Position numbers and translations under genes: made by a program | In this document: positions 11,823 through 22,619 of the stretch, one piece after another | Layout: each line of letters opens with the position of its first letter | How positions within the stretch are numbered: the stretch's first letter is position 1 | Source of the DNA: Drosophila pseudoobscura | Taxonomy: Eukaryota > Arthropoda > Insecta > Diptera > Drosophilidae | Direction: 5' to 3' | NCBI RefSeq assembly: GCF_009870125.1 | Contig: NC_046680.1 | Span: 5,456,001-5,520,000, forward strand | Length of the DNA: 64,000 nucleotides | The notes under the pieces: generated by a model | Database searches by the model: none | What the model was told of the DNA's origin: nothing | Seen by the model: the letters and a program-made list of their open reading frames with translations, nothing else

Positions 11823-14800
11823 ATGTCCAGATTTCTCTTATCTACGCGAAGATTAATGCCCCAGGTCTGTTGCATTGCTGCCAAACCAAATGTTGTATTT
11901 TGTATTTATGTGCTAACACTCTACAGCAAGATTTCCTGCTTGCCGGCTCATGGGTCACCACGCAGTTCCGCGGAAAGACATCGACTCCCATGAACACCGT
12001 TGTAATGTTCGTACCACAACAAGAGGTATGTTCTAATGTTGGATAATACTTATGCTGGCTTATTCCAATCGTAAATATAATTAATAAGGCGTGGGTAGTG
12101 GAACGTATGGGTAGATTTCATAGAATTCTTGACCCCGGCCTCAATGTTTTGGTTCCAATCGCGGACAAAATCAAGTATGTGCAGAGCCTGAAGGAAATTG
12201 CGATAGATGTTCCGAAACAGAGTGCTATTACATCTGACAATGTCACTCTTGATATTGATGGAGTGCTTTACTTGCGGATCATTGATCCATACAGAGGTTC
12301 GTTATTCATCGATTTGCATGTGTGTGGGTTGGATGTGTTGGTGTTTACCATGTTATATCATTTTTAAGCGTCTTACGGTGTGGAAGATCCGGAGTTTGCT
12401 ATAACACAACTCGCCCAAACCACAATGAGGTCCGAGCTGGGGAAAATGTCATTGGACAAGGTGTTTCGAGAAAGGGAATCACTAAACGTTAGCATTGTTG
12501 ATTCCATCAACAAGGCAAGCGAAGCGTGGGGTATTGCTTGTCTGCGTTACGAAATTCGAGATATACGAGTAAGTACTAGAATGAGTATCAACAAAAATAC
12601 GATCTTATTTTACAATTTATCTGCCAACAAGCTACCAACAAGAGTCCATGAAGCAATGCAAATGCAAGTCGAAGCGGAAAGAAGGAAAAGAGCGGCTATA
12701 TTGGAGTCGGAAGGCGTTCGTGAAGCCGAAATTAATATTGCTGAAGGCAAAAGAAAGTCGAGAATACTGGCATCCGGTAGAATATATATGTATACGCACG
12801 GTAACTTACAACTAACCTAATTTCTTGGTTTTTTTCAGAGGCTGAACGGCAGGAGCATATAAACAAAGCTAGCGGGGAAGCTGCTGCCATTATTGCCGTA
12901 GCAGATGCAAGAGCTCGTAGCCTGCAGGCCATAGCAAAGTCTCTGGCGCACATTGTAAGTAAAACACTCTCTTTACAAAACTAAGTATACAAGGGAAAAG
13001 TAGACATTCACAAAACAAAACTTAACAACTTAACAAAACGCAGAAACACGATACTTAAAATTAAGCAATGTTCCAACCGGAGTATGAAAAACGACTGCTT
13101 CAGGGATTGGGGATACCGGGAGCCAGTGGGCGAGAGCACTCGGACTTACGCTGCATTCCTTCACGCGCCAGGAATAACTGGGAACGAAACTATCATTTGA
13201 CGGCTGATCCGAACCCGGTTATTGCGGAACAGTTACACAATTCCCCATATGCATGTCTGCTGCGAAATGAATTGCTGGACTCTGAAGTTTCCTCAATTGA
13301 TGAATGCAAGCGCAGTAAAAACATTCTTTTGGATACGGGTGATTTCACAGAAAAGGAAAACATACGCGTTTTCGGATATGGAAATTACACTCCACCGAAT
13401 AAGACCGCGCGTCACCCATTCTCAAGGATTAGCGAAGCCAGTCGTAGGCTACTTTGCAGTCCAACTAGTGCAGTCCGCCGGATAACTCGACTGCCGTATA
13501 AGGTTCTTGACGCCCCTGAGCTACAGGACGACTTTTATTTAAACGCCCTGGATTGGTCGTCGAAGGACATACTCGGTGTTGGCCTTGGATGTTCTCTTTA
13601 TCTTTGGAGTGCAGTAGACTCCCAGGTAACACGCCTTTGTGACCTTAGCGACGAAGACAATTTGATAACAGCTGTGAAATGGCACAGCGGAGGAAAGGAG
13701 CTAGCTGTTGGCACAAATCATGGCTCCGTAGCCATTTGGGATGTCGACCGCGAGAAGCAGATTTCTAGTCTAAGCGGACATATATCCCGTGTTACCGCAT
13801 TGGACTGGCGAGGTAACAGCTTGGCGAGCGGCTCCCGTGATCGCAGTATTTTGCAGCGAGATATCCGCACCAATACTATCACCAGCTGCTTGCAGGGGCA
13901 CAGTCAGGAGGTTTGTGGCTTGCAATGGTCTCCGACTTGGGAGTATCTGGCTAGTGGAGGTAATGACAATCGTTTGCTGATATGGACGGCTCAAAGTCCT
14001 GAACCACTTCATAAGTTTACCGCTCATAATGCGGCCGTGAAGGCACTGGGCTGGTCTCCTCACAAGTCCGGACTCTTGGCTAGTGGCGGAGGTACCGCCG
14101 ATCGTTGCCTTCGCTTCTGGAACGTCATTAGCGGTCAGATGGTACAATCTGTTGATACCGGATCACAGATCAGTAATTTGGCATGGTCGCGAAATTCATC
14201 TGAACTTGTTACCACTCATGGGTTCGGACAACCACAGATTGTGGTATGGCGCTATCCATCCCTGAAGCAAGTTGTTAACCTGTCGGGTCATAACCGCCGT
14301 GTGATATACCTAGCTGTAAGCCCAGACGGCAAGTCCATAGTAACGGGCGGCGGTGACGAGACTCTTCGCTTCTGGAATGTATTTACCGAACGAAAGCAGC
14401 CTCAGGCGCCACGATCAGCACTTAACCTTTTCTCCAACATACGATAAAGTCCAAAATTCTAAAATATCAAAAACTGTATCGCAAATTTTAATGAAATTCT
14501 TTATCACTTTCAATTTCCATTATGAGTTCCATATCTTATTGCTAACAAAAATAGATTATCAATGGTTATTGGCAACTGTCTTTTCACTAAACGATCTCTT
14601 ATTCTAGGATGGAAAGAATGCTGCTTCCCTCACTCTAGCCGAGCAATACATTGGAGCGTTTAAGCAACTGGCTAAAACAAATAATACTATGATATTGCCG
14701 TCTAACGCCGCAGATGTAAACGGATTTGTGGCGCAAGCCCTGTCAGTGTACAATCATGTTTCCAGCTCAAACCAGTCCAGCATCGAGCATACGGCACATG

Positions 14801-14892
14801 TCAAAAACGTTGCTTCTTGTCTCAATACCAATAATATTGAGTACAATCAGATGAATGATGAGAAAAAGAGTGTAAAAATGAATATTGAATAA
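11823..14892 (+). CDS. Stoml2: Stomatin-like protein 2, mitochondrial (host of fzr2)
   Basis: SPFH/prohibitin-family scaffold of the mitochondrial inner membrane. Seven exons join in frame: 11823-11864, 11927-12025, 12089-12296, 12369-12568, 12632-12776, 12839-12954 and 14608-14892, giving 364 residues. The Arg-rich N-terminus (MSRFLLSTRRLMPQ) fits a mitochondrial presequence. The SPFH core starts at AWVVERMGRFHRILDPGLN and includes QSAITSDNVTLDIDGVLY, DPYRASYGVEDPEFAITQLA and QTTMRSELGKMSLDKVFRER. A charged coiled coil (EAERRKRAAILESEGVREAE) follows, then the SLP-2 C-terminal block SLTLAEQYIGAFKQLAKTNN. The tail beyond human STOML2 (NTNNIEYNQMNDEKKSVKMN) is extra. The last intron (12955-14607) is unusually long because it holds fzr2 on the same strand. 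Confidence 0.93.
13068..14447 (+). CDS. fzr2: Fizzy-related (Cdh1-type) APC/C activator, intronless, nested in Stoml2
   Basis: A single 459-residue exon of the Cdc20/Cdh1 family, which brings substrates to the anaphase-promoting complex. The N-terminal region holds a C-box-like LRCIPSRARNNWERNY; the family consensus is DR(F/Y)IPSR, so the box is altered here. RRITRLPYKVLDAPELQDDF, the block entering the propeller, follows. Seven WD40 blades include LSGHISRVTALDWRGNSLAS, LQGHSQEVCGLQWSPTWEYL and VNLSGHNRRVIYLAVSPDGK. The C-terminus is SNIR, keeping the Ile-Arg tail that docks on APC/C. Lack of introns suggests a retrocopy of fzr, and melanogaster has a similar intronless fzr2; I infer that this is its orthologue. 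No polyA tract or direct repeats remain visible. The open frame is intact, which argues for function. Confidence 0.82.
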   Translation: MFQPEYEKRLLQGLGIPGASGREHSDLRCIPSRARNNWERNYHLTADPNPVIAEQLHNSPYACLLRNELLDSEVSSIDECKRSKNILLDTGDFTEKENIRVFGYGNYTPPNKTARHPFSRISEASRRLLCSPTSAVRRITRLPYKVLDAPELQDDFYLNALDWSSKDILGVGLGCSLYLWSAVDSQVTRLCDLSDEDNLITAVKWHSGGKELAVGTNHGSVAIWDVDREKQISSLSGHISRVTALDWRGNSLASGSRDRSILQRDIRTNTITSCLQGHSQEVCGLQWSPTWEYLASGGNDNRLLIWTAQSPEPLHKFTAHNAAVKALGWSPHKSGLLASGGGTADRCLRFWNVISGQMVQSVDTGSQISNLAWSRNSSELVTTHGFGQPQIVVWRYPSLKQVVNLSGHNRRVIYLAVSPDGKSIVTGGGDETLRFWNVFTERKQPQAPRSALNLFSNIR

Positions 14893-15158
14893 GGATGAAT
14901 TAAATGATTGTTGCTATTAACCTTGAATATTATTTTTTTTTTAAATCCAGCGACTGCATTTATTTCATTTAAAAAGACGAACTACTCTTTTGTGACTCGG
15001 CTTGACATCTTTATCATCTAAATGGATAGTTTACAGGGACGGAGATGCTTCCTATCTGCAAACGTTTAAAATCTCAGTTATTGTAGCTACAGCCCACCAT
15101 TTAGGAAAACTTTATTACACATTTATCAAATGCTACACTTATCCAGTTCATTAGAGAT

Positions 15159-16558
15159 TTACTTGGGCAAATACTTGAGGAACCGGATCTCGTGTGATAA
15201 CCAAAGCGCAAAGCTAAGAAGGACCAGCGAGCCAGACTGATGAGCCGTCGCTAAAGGTACTGGCACGTAGTTCAATAGTGTCGTAACGCCCAGGGTAGCT
15301 TGTGTCCACGCCATGGCGAACACAGCGTTGATTGCCCAATTTGCTCGCTTGGGTAACTGCATGCGCCTCGTGACTAGCCATAAGGCTGTAGCTAGGGAAA
15401 CTGTGGTGATGCCCAGGATGCGGTGGTTAAACTGAACCGTTGTTGGATTTTCCGTTATATTCCTTTGGATGGGCTTAAACTGCCACATGTCATCAGGGAT
15501 CCAGCTGTCCCCCATTTTTGGGAATGAGTTGTAAACTAATCCGGCGTCAAGTCCGGCCACAAAAGCGCCGGAGACGGCAGTTAGAAACACCATTCCCTTT
15601 GTCATGTGTGACAGTCCTTTGATATTAAATGCTTTCTTTGCTTTCACCACGAATGGCTCCGAGGGGAATAGCTTCGACATTGCTTGTGATAGTGAAAGGG
15701 CATACAAAACAAATGCTGCCGCTAGGTGGGAGGCCAATCTGTATTGAGAGACGCGCGGCACATCATTCTGGTCTTCGAATCTGTTCTCCAATCCAGATTT
15801 AACCATGTACCATCCCATTAACCCTTGGAGACCAATCAGAGTCCCCAGCAGCAGAACACTGTTCTTGGTTTTTGGACAGAAATAACCTTTTTTCCAGAAA
15901 TATGCTGCTGGGACAAGGAAAAATCCACCAATGGCGCGACCCCACATTCTGTGTATGTACTCCATGAGGTATATAAATTTGAACTCTTCAACAGTCATGC
16001 TTGCATTTTTCCTACAAAGAAATGATTGAAGCATTAACACCTTTATATAATAGGTGAATTGAATGCATTTAACACTTGCAGTTTATATTCCGGATATTGT
16101 TGATACTTGCTGAATTCTTGAGCCCATTCCTCTTGAGATCTTGGCATGCGTTCTCCAGTCAGCTTCCATGTAACCATAGAAAGGCCAGACTCTGTTAATC
16201 TCGTTACACCACCTGCAGGCAAGGAAGGGCAATCATGTTCAGCATTTGCCGGCAAATTAGTTAAGAGAATATCATTACCAAGGCCAACCGCAACAAAAAC
16301 CATTCCGCTGACTCCTAGAAACCATCTTCCCACAGTTTTCTCGCTTTTGGAAATGCTAACCTGTTTAATCGTTGGTATTTCCTTCAAGACATTGGTTTTA
16401 ATGGAAGAAATATAATATAATATACAATACATAACCGTCGATGTACAGAGTAACCATTTACTTACCTTTATTGTGGTTTGCGCAATAGTCGTGTTTAGCC
16501 GGGGTCTGGGAACCAAGAGCTTTACCATACTGGTCCTTTTTTGCAGCATTCGTAGCAT
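15159..16558 (-). CDS. COX15: COX15, heme A synthase
   Basis: Mitochondrial inner-membrane enzyme converting heme O to heme A for cytochrome oxidase. Four exons: 16466-16558, 16279-16381 (the acceptor could be 21 bp further in), 16080-16212 and 15159-16011, about 393 residues. [20 protein letters not shown] starts the core, then [20 protein letters not shown]. The conserved histidines lie in [27 protein letters not shown] and [10 protein letters not shown]. Multiple TM helices follow. Intron 2 (16213-16278) is 66 bp and has no in-frame stop, so retaining it would add 22 residues. Intron 3 (16012-16079) needs a GC donor: only GCAAGT...AG preserves the frame ([18 protein letters not shown]). 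The N-terminus is Arg/Lys-rich, fitting mitochondrial import. Confidence 0.92.
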
Positions 16559-17246
16559 TTCGCGGCTTGTAATTTTTGTTCAGCTTTCCTAACTTTATAT
16601 TTCCAATATTATTTAAATTCCAAATCCACTTTGAAGTGCATATGAGGGATGGGGCATTCAAGAACCAAGTTCTTTTCGTTCAAGGGCTGCTAAGCTAAAT
16701 TGTTCAGAATATAAATTCAAGTTTTGAATGAAAAATCTAGGTATTCCTGGTCGACATGAATTTTCTTTGGATATATTTTTGTAAGGTATTACCACTAACC
16801 ATACAGTACAGTATACTGTGGTATTACTCTACCACAACTGGGTGGCACGTTTTGGCACAAACAGTTCAACAGCTTTTCGACTGGTGCGACAATAATTTAG
16901 ACTAGAGTGGACTTGAAGTATAGTCGCATACGGGAAATATCACATACAAATATGGATACTTATTTCCATTATCCAACTATGATTCTAACGACGTTGGATC
17001 ACTGAAACTACAGGAAAATAGTGTAAACTGTCTCCGAGTTCAGAAAGTTCCGTTGAGATATCCCAAAAAAACTATCACATCACCTCACACTTTTATTGTA
17101 CAAAATATTTATATCGATATACATATGACCATATGATTTTTCGATTCCAAATAAACTTGGTTACAACACGAGCACGTCTAAAAAATATTAAAATAACCAC
17201 AATTTAAACACTGAGTAAAACCAGATGAAGAATTTGAACGTGATAT
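16559..17246. other. Intergenic between COX15 and the DUF2358 gene
   Basis: The two genes are divergent. A DRE (TATCGATA) sits at about 17112-17119 and probably serves the plus-strand gene. Near 16795-16840 is a half-copy of the palindrome found at 31.1 kb (CACTAACCATACAGTA), followed by its near-complement (ACAGTATACTGTGGTA). No gene seen. Confidence 0.5.
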
Positions 17247-18104
17247 TTGAACGGCAGAGTGACGCTTAAAAGGAAGAAACATTTAACATATTACGGGAAA
17301 TACAGTTACCAGAGTCCGGTAAATTCGTCAATGGTCCTTGTCAAAATGATGCGAAATTTTGGAATTTTTTCAATGAGAAAGAGTAATTTGATAAGCTTGT
17401 GGGGCTCCAAAGAACAGGCGTGGGCTTCCACAATGCGATTATACTCTCCTTGCACTGGATCATATAACTACAATTGGCTAAAATGTGAAGGTAGTAACAT
17501 AATGCAACCGAAACGAAGTCTTCACGAAAACAGTAATGTACAAACATCCGCCAAAGAGAAGAAAAATGTTCGAAAGCCTGAAGATCTGGAGCGAGCCTAC
17601 GAAGTTCTGCGAACCACGCTTCCCAAACTCTTTGTTGAACCGCTGAACTATTCCATATACAGCCCAAACCTTATATTTCAGAACAATATTACCGGCAAGC
17701 ACACAGTCGGTCTATACCACTTTGTTAAGCAAATTGCCATTCTTCGAACTGTGGGTCACCTAAAGTACGCCTACGTTAAGTTTGAGGTTCTTAAAATTAC
17801 AAAGCATCCCGACGACTACACCGTGCGCATAAGGTGGCGCGTGAGGGGAATATCCGGCCTGAAGGTGATGTTCCAGTTCTGGAAATACAAGGTGTGGCAA
17901 TTGAAGGAAGTACTGAAGGATCAGGAGGCATGGTATGATGGATTTTCCATATGCTACTTGGGAGAAAGCGGTCTAATAGAAAAACACGTTGTTGACAAAG
18001 TTATGCCGGATGAGAGTCGAGAGTCTGTTGAAAATGCCTCTGCAATCACCCTGCCAACCGAGTCCCTGGCAGCGACAGCATCCCAGAAACTAAGCTGTCA
18101 ATAA
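17247..18104 (+). CDS. DUF2358 (C6orf136-like) protein, probably mitochondrial
   Basis: A single-exon 285-residue frame. The conserved part is the DUF2358 fold, related to NTF2-like folds: [20 protein letters not shown], then [20 protein letters not shown], then [20 protein letters not shown] with [15 protein letters not shown]. Function is unknown for the family. The N-terminus is rich in Lys/Arg/Ser with several Met codons (M1, and further Met at about residues 29, 34 and 43). Translation may begin at any of these, and a mitochondrial presequence is plausible. The C-terminal 40 residues are low-complexity. The gene is convergent with THOC5, with about 130 bp between stops. Confidence 0.85.
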   Translation: MNGRVTLKRKKHLTYYGKYSYQSPVNSSMVLVKMMRNFGIFSMRKSNLISLWGSKEQAWASTMRLYSPCTGSYNYNWLKCEGSNIMQPKRSLHENSNVQTSAKEKKNVRKPEDLERAYEVLRTTLPKLFVEPLNYSIYSPNLIFQNNITGKHTVGLYHFVKQIAILRTVGHLKYAYVKFEVLKITKHPDDYTVRIRWRVRGISGLKVMFQFWKYKVWQLKEVLKDQEAWYDGFSICYLGESGLIEKHVVDKVMPDESRESVENASAITLPTESLAATASQKLSCQ

Positions 18105-18232
18105 AACTGTAGCTAGATTTAAATGTTACTTATTTATTGCATTATTTTACATAATAAACAGCAACTGTGAAGATGTTTAGTAACTGCTTTTGATTTTTTT
18201 TTTACAAAACCATTCTTATATTTTTTAGATCC

Positions 18233-20377
18233 TTATTGTTTGAATGCGTGTACGGAACCCTTTTTTATGTATTTATATGGACGCAATCGGCATCGTTTTG
18301 CAAATGCACTTATATAAGGCTTTTCCTTGGTGTATTCTATAGTCGCCTGCATTGAGCCTTCTGTCTCCAGAAAGATGTCAAAACTATAAATAGTTCGGAA
18401 AAGCTGAGCGTACAGAATACAATAATTTTCTTCCAGCTGTTGGGGTTGCAATGAATTGGTCCAGTACTCCATCATCTACAAAATGGTATCAAAATAAGCT
18501 TATATATAACGTATGGAAGTCTGAACAAGCTAACCTTGATAGCTGCATTATTCTGCGATGTACGGCGACCGTTCCAATGCACACTCAATATCCAGAGTGG
18601 CATTTCCAATGGATAATTACTCGGTATTCGAATGAAACACTCCATTTTGGCAGAGCCACGAACAATCACAGCACGATAGGAATTGTATGTTATGCCCTTA
18701 TCATCCGGAGAAATTTTTAGTACGTCTGAATTTTGGGCTAGGAATTCCTCGAGAGTGATCGCCGTCCACTGCACCAGGCTGCAAGACAAGGCCGCAGGAT
18801 AGACATTTTCTTTTAGTGCGTACAAATCGATGTCCTTGTTAGTCAGACCACGTATTTGCTGACTTAGATTTAACCAAGAGTTCCAGCGCCGTGTAATGCG
18901 AGCTATGGTCTCCCGCATGCTTTTATTCAAGTTCAGCTCATGCTTATACAACATCGAGCTGTTGACTGTTGGTATAGAGCATATACTTTGTAACCAACAG
19001 TATGCTTTACCAAAGTCCTTAGACTCCAGATATTGTATGCATTCCTCTGGTGTCAGATCCTTATTCTGTAACTAAGGCAAATATATAATTTTATGATTCA
19101 TACATATATATATGTCTTGTCTTACATCGTATTGAATGCCAGGTATAGGTATTTCATTACCCAAATCGTTTGGAAACAAATGCCGAAGGAGATGCTGAAC
19201 GAAATTAGTATCCCTAAAAACATGAAAATGTTAAAAACAGTTGCTGCTAAAGCAATTCGCTCGCTAAAACTTACCCTTGATGGTTTGTATTATTGGAAAT
19301 GCTCAATTGGGGCCATGCTGTCGCACATTTAATTTGTTCGAAATAGCGAATAATCAACACCAGTTGAATCGAGCCAGCAGAGCCAAGCTAGAGACCGTTC
19401 AAACGTTAAGGTATTTTTCTATAGTCGTATGTTTCGGTTTAATCTTACCGTGATGCGAATGTGCAGAGGATGAGGACTTAATTCTTTGTTCAAAGGATTT
19501 TCCTCAGGTTTTCCCGACAATTCAATGTCCCTTTCAGAGTAGTCGCGCCTTGCTTTTGGGTTTTGCTTTAGGTTTGTCAACTCCTGCATCTGAGCTTCAC
19601 TTTCATATCCTACCACTTCAACATTGAATGATGGCTCATCGCTCACACGTTGAAGGCATTGCAGGTTGATGAATAATATATAAAGAGGCTTGGGCAGATA
19701 TTTGACCACAGCACTAAGCTTCCATTCAACATCAAGAGAAAGCTGCAGTGCATCATGCAGCGGTTTCGTAGCACTCTTTAGTGTGCGTAGAGCTGGCACG
19801 AATGAAACGTACCTATTATGTTGTTTAAGATTTTCTTGTTGCAGCTCCTTTTTTGAGTTCTTCAATGAGCTTTTCTGTTTATCCAGGTCTTTCCTTAAAC
19901 GCAGTTCACACTCTAAGCGCTGCAAATGCTTGTAGTGCTCCGATTCTGGTTTCACTTTACTATCTTCAAGTCCCGGCAACTTGGTAAAATACTCAGTGTC
20001 TGAGAGCAGGACAAACTTGGAGTCACCACTCTGGAATTTCTCGCAACGCACGATGTCCTTTTTCAAGTGGCTCACTTCGTACAGAAGATTTTGCAATTGC
20101 AACCGACTTATGTCCACTTTACATTTTTCCAAGTGTAAGTTATCCCGTCCGGACTTTATTTTCTGTTTAACTTCTCGATTTGCATGCTTTAATGCAACAA
20201 ATTTCAATGCCGCCGCAGTTCGCAATGTGTCTGAGTTCTGCCCCTGCATACAAAAATAATGAAAATAAGGAACCAACGACTTTGCAGCTTGTTAACACTT
20301 ACGCTCTTTTTTACTTTTAATATTTCCCCGATGATATCTTCCAGCTCCTGAAACTGCGTATTTAAAATAGCCTCCAT
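18233..20377 (-). CDS. thoc5: THO complex subunit 5
   Basis: Nuclear THO/TREX subunit linking transcription to mRNA export. Six exons: 20303-20377, 19449-20243, 19275-19387, 19126-19213, 18535-19071 and 18233-18475, giving 616 residues with all phases consistent. The N-terminal third is helical coiled coil (LQNLLYEVSHLKKDIVRCEK, then YKHLQRLECELRLRKDLDKQ). The family block LKSATKPLHDALQLSLDVEW and KYLPKPLYILFINLQ follows. The C-terminal half contains LGSAGSIQLVLIIRYFEQIK and FVQHLLRHLFPNDLGNEIPI, and ends KKGSVHAFKQ. The 5' end lies about 80 bp from the inverted dispersed repeat, and Motif 6-like sequence (AAATATACCA) is present at 20465-20490. Confidence 0.92.
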
Positions 20378-20454
20378 TTCACTTAATAATACAATATATT
20401 TATTCGGAAGCTAAACAAAAAGTGTGCCGCGGATTTATTGTTAAAATATAATGT

Positions 20455-21520
20455 GCGACCATCAGAAATATACCAAAATATACCATAGATATACTGACGA
20501 ATTCAAGTTCTATTGTACTATTCCCCGTTTTTGATATTCCGTCGACTATTACTAGCTATTTAGATCTCTCAGTCCTGCCCCCATAATTTTATCCAATAAA
20601 TGAATCAATTTTCTACTTGATCTGTTTGTTTTAAATACTTGACTTATTTTATTGCTACGGCGATTGCTGTTTTTGTTCTCCAACATGAAAAAACGAATTT
20701 AGCCCACTTAAGCCCCCTCTATTTAAATAGTTCACCCTCTTCAGGTAAATGGCAGAAAATATTAACGATTGTAAATTCTTCTTGTAGATTCAGGCCATCT
20801 TTCATCTGAAATTAAAAATAACAACGCTAACTTTCACCTGAACTGTGCTAAAATAATTAAATTTTCATTATTTTCGGTTAAAAATTAAAATACCCCCTTG
20901 GCTTATAAAAGGTTAATTGTTCTCCGTCAAGGAATCGTAATAATATTTTCGATTTTGAGATTCCGTCGAATATTACTAGGTAGATAGAACCCTTAGTTCT
21001 GCCCACATAATTTTAGGCCATTGATGAATAAATTTTCATCAAGATTGGCTAGTTTTTATTCCTTGCTTTTATTGTATTTTGGCTAAAACAAGACATTAAC
21101 AAAATAGTTAAACAATAAAAATAGTCGCAATGATTCTGGTATTTGAAGACATGATGCGTGTATAGGCCTTTGAATACCCTATTTCGTTAATTTAATATGA
21201 AGATCCTGTTTTACAAACTGTTTTTTGAACGTAATTAATAAAGAAATTTTCTCACATGTTTTAGACATATTCATGTATATTATTAGTATCTTGTACATAT
21301 ATATCTCGATCCTGATACCTACACATCCTGGAATGAAAAACATTTTCTTAATTTATAATATCCTTTTCCCTAGGGTATGAAAATTAGTGTTGCCGGGAAT
21401 CATTGTTGTATTCCCATCTATATAGATTTCTCAGTTTTGCCCAGATAATTTTATACTATTGATTAATCAATTTTTTACTTGATTGACTTAATTTAAATCC
21501 TTTTTTTTTTTAGATTTCTA
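20455..21520 (+). repeat. Dispersed repeat, copy B (composite, about 430-bp periodicity)
   Basis: The block TTCCGTCGA(C/A)TATTACTAG, then a gap, then GCCC(C/A)CATAATTTTA(T/G) recurs at about 20537 and 20967, with a degenerate third copy near 21410, so the spacing is roughly 430 bp. Between them lies a constant segment running AACGAATTTAGCCCACTTA, GGTAAATGGC, ATTAACGATTGT, CTTTCACCTGAACTGTGCTA, CCCCCTTGG and GTTCTCCGTCAAGGA. The first 290 bp mirror 1-300. The part at 21190-21310 matches the reverse complement of 31750-31840. No protein is coded. I do not recognise the family; it could be a tandemised non-autonomous element. Confidence 0.75.
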
Positions 21521-22619
21521 TATAACGTTAAAAATGAAATTTAATAGTATACCGATATACCGTCGGTTTAAATTTGACCTCAAAAAATACCGAAAAGCAT
21601 TAAAAATATCGTATGGCTTGTAAAAAAAATGTATGTTATTGTTATCGATTGTTACATTCCGATTTTGTCTTCCACTACACTTCAAGACCATGAACACCTG
21701 AAAGACATTTAGAAGATGAGCAAGGCAAGCCTTAAGCCTAGTACCACCAACCATATAGTATACATATATATTGACATATTGTACCCACTGTTGTGTTAAA
21801 TTTTTATTTAATTGGTTAAATTAAATTTCCAATTTTGAAATTATGAATTGCAATTATGAAAGCAGGCTTGAGTATAATATTTGTGGGCGCTGTGGCGCTT
21901 CTTATAAGTAAATATCGACGAAAGATAGAATATTTCTACGTTGCCTCTCCCATATTAATCTATTATTATTATTATTTTTTATTTTTTTGCTGATTTAAGT
22001 ACTAGGCCTTAACTTGAAGTGAAGTCTGTTGTAAGTGCTGTAAAACGACACTTCGGAATAATTCGCGTAAAATAATTTTATATAGAAATTTATTCCAACT
22101 GGTTTTCCATGTTACTTACTTACTTATATTATACATTTTTTTTTTGCAATTCGAGATTTTAACTCCCTCTTCTCTGCAAGAAACTGTTGCATTTTACAGT
22201 GCTAAGTTGGTTTTTTGCGCACGCGATTTGCGCAGAACAGACAAATTTTACAAGTTCAAACCGCATATACATAGGATAGGCCTGAAAGTGTATAAGTATA
22301 TATACATTCGTCTATAGTAAACACGTTGTTTACAGAAAGCTAGCTATATCACTCTTAATTAAACTTTCGCTAGCTAAAATATTGACTTTTCTTCGAGCTT
22401 AAATGTAAATTCTCATACTTTACACAGTAACGTAACGGTATTAGCAAGTGCCAAAACACTTGATTAAGTTTTAAAGCAACGCCTATTCAACTGTGCAAAC
22501 CTATGTAGGTACTGAGAAAAATCAATACGAAGTAAATAAAAATGTTACATGAATAAAATACAAACTGTGCATATTAAGGAAGTTGTGAATTCTTTTATTG
22601 AGAACTGATCGTATCCAAA
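21521..22619. other. Intergenic and leader region upstream of alpha-catulin
   Basis: AT-rich. 21745-21775 carries ACCACCAACCATATAGTATA, which resembles the half-palindrome seen at 16.8 and 31.1 kb. Part of 22100-22619 is probably 5' UTR. No gene is seen; the small minus-strand frame at 21518-21754 is not convincing. Confidence 0.45.
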
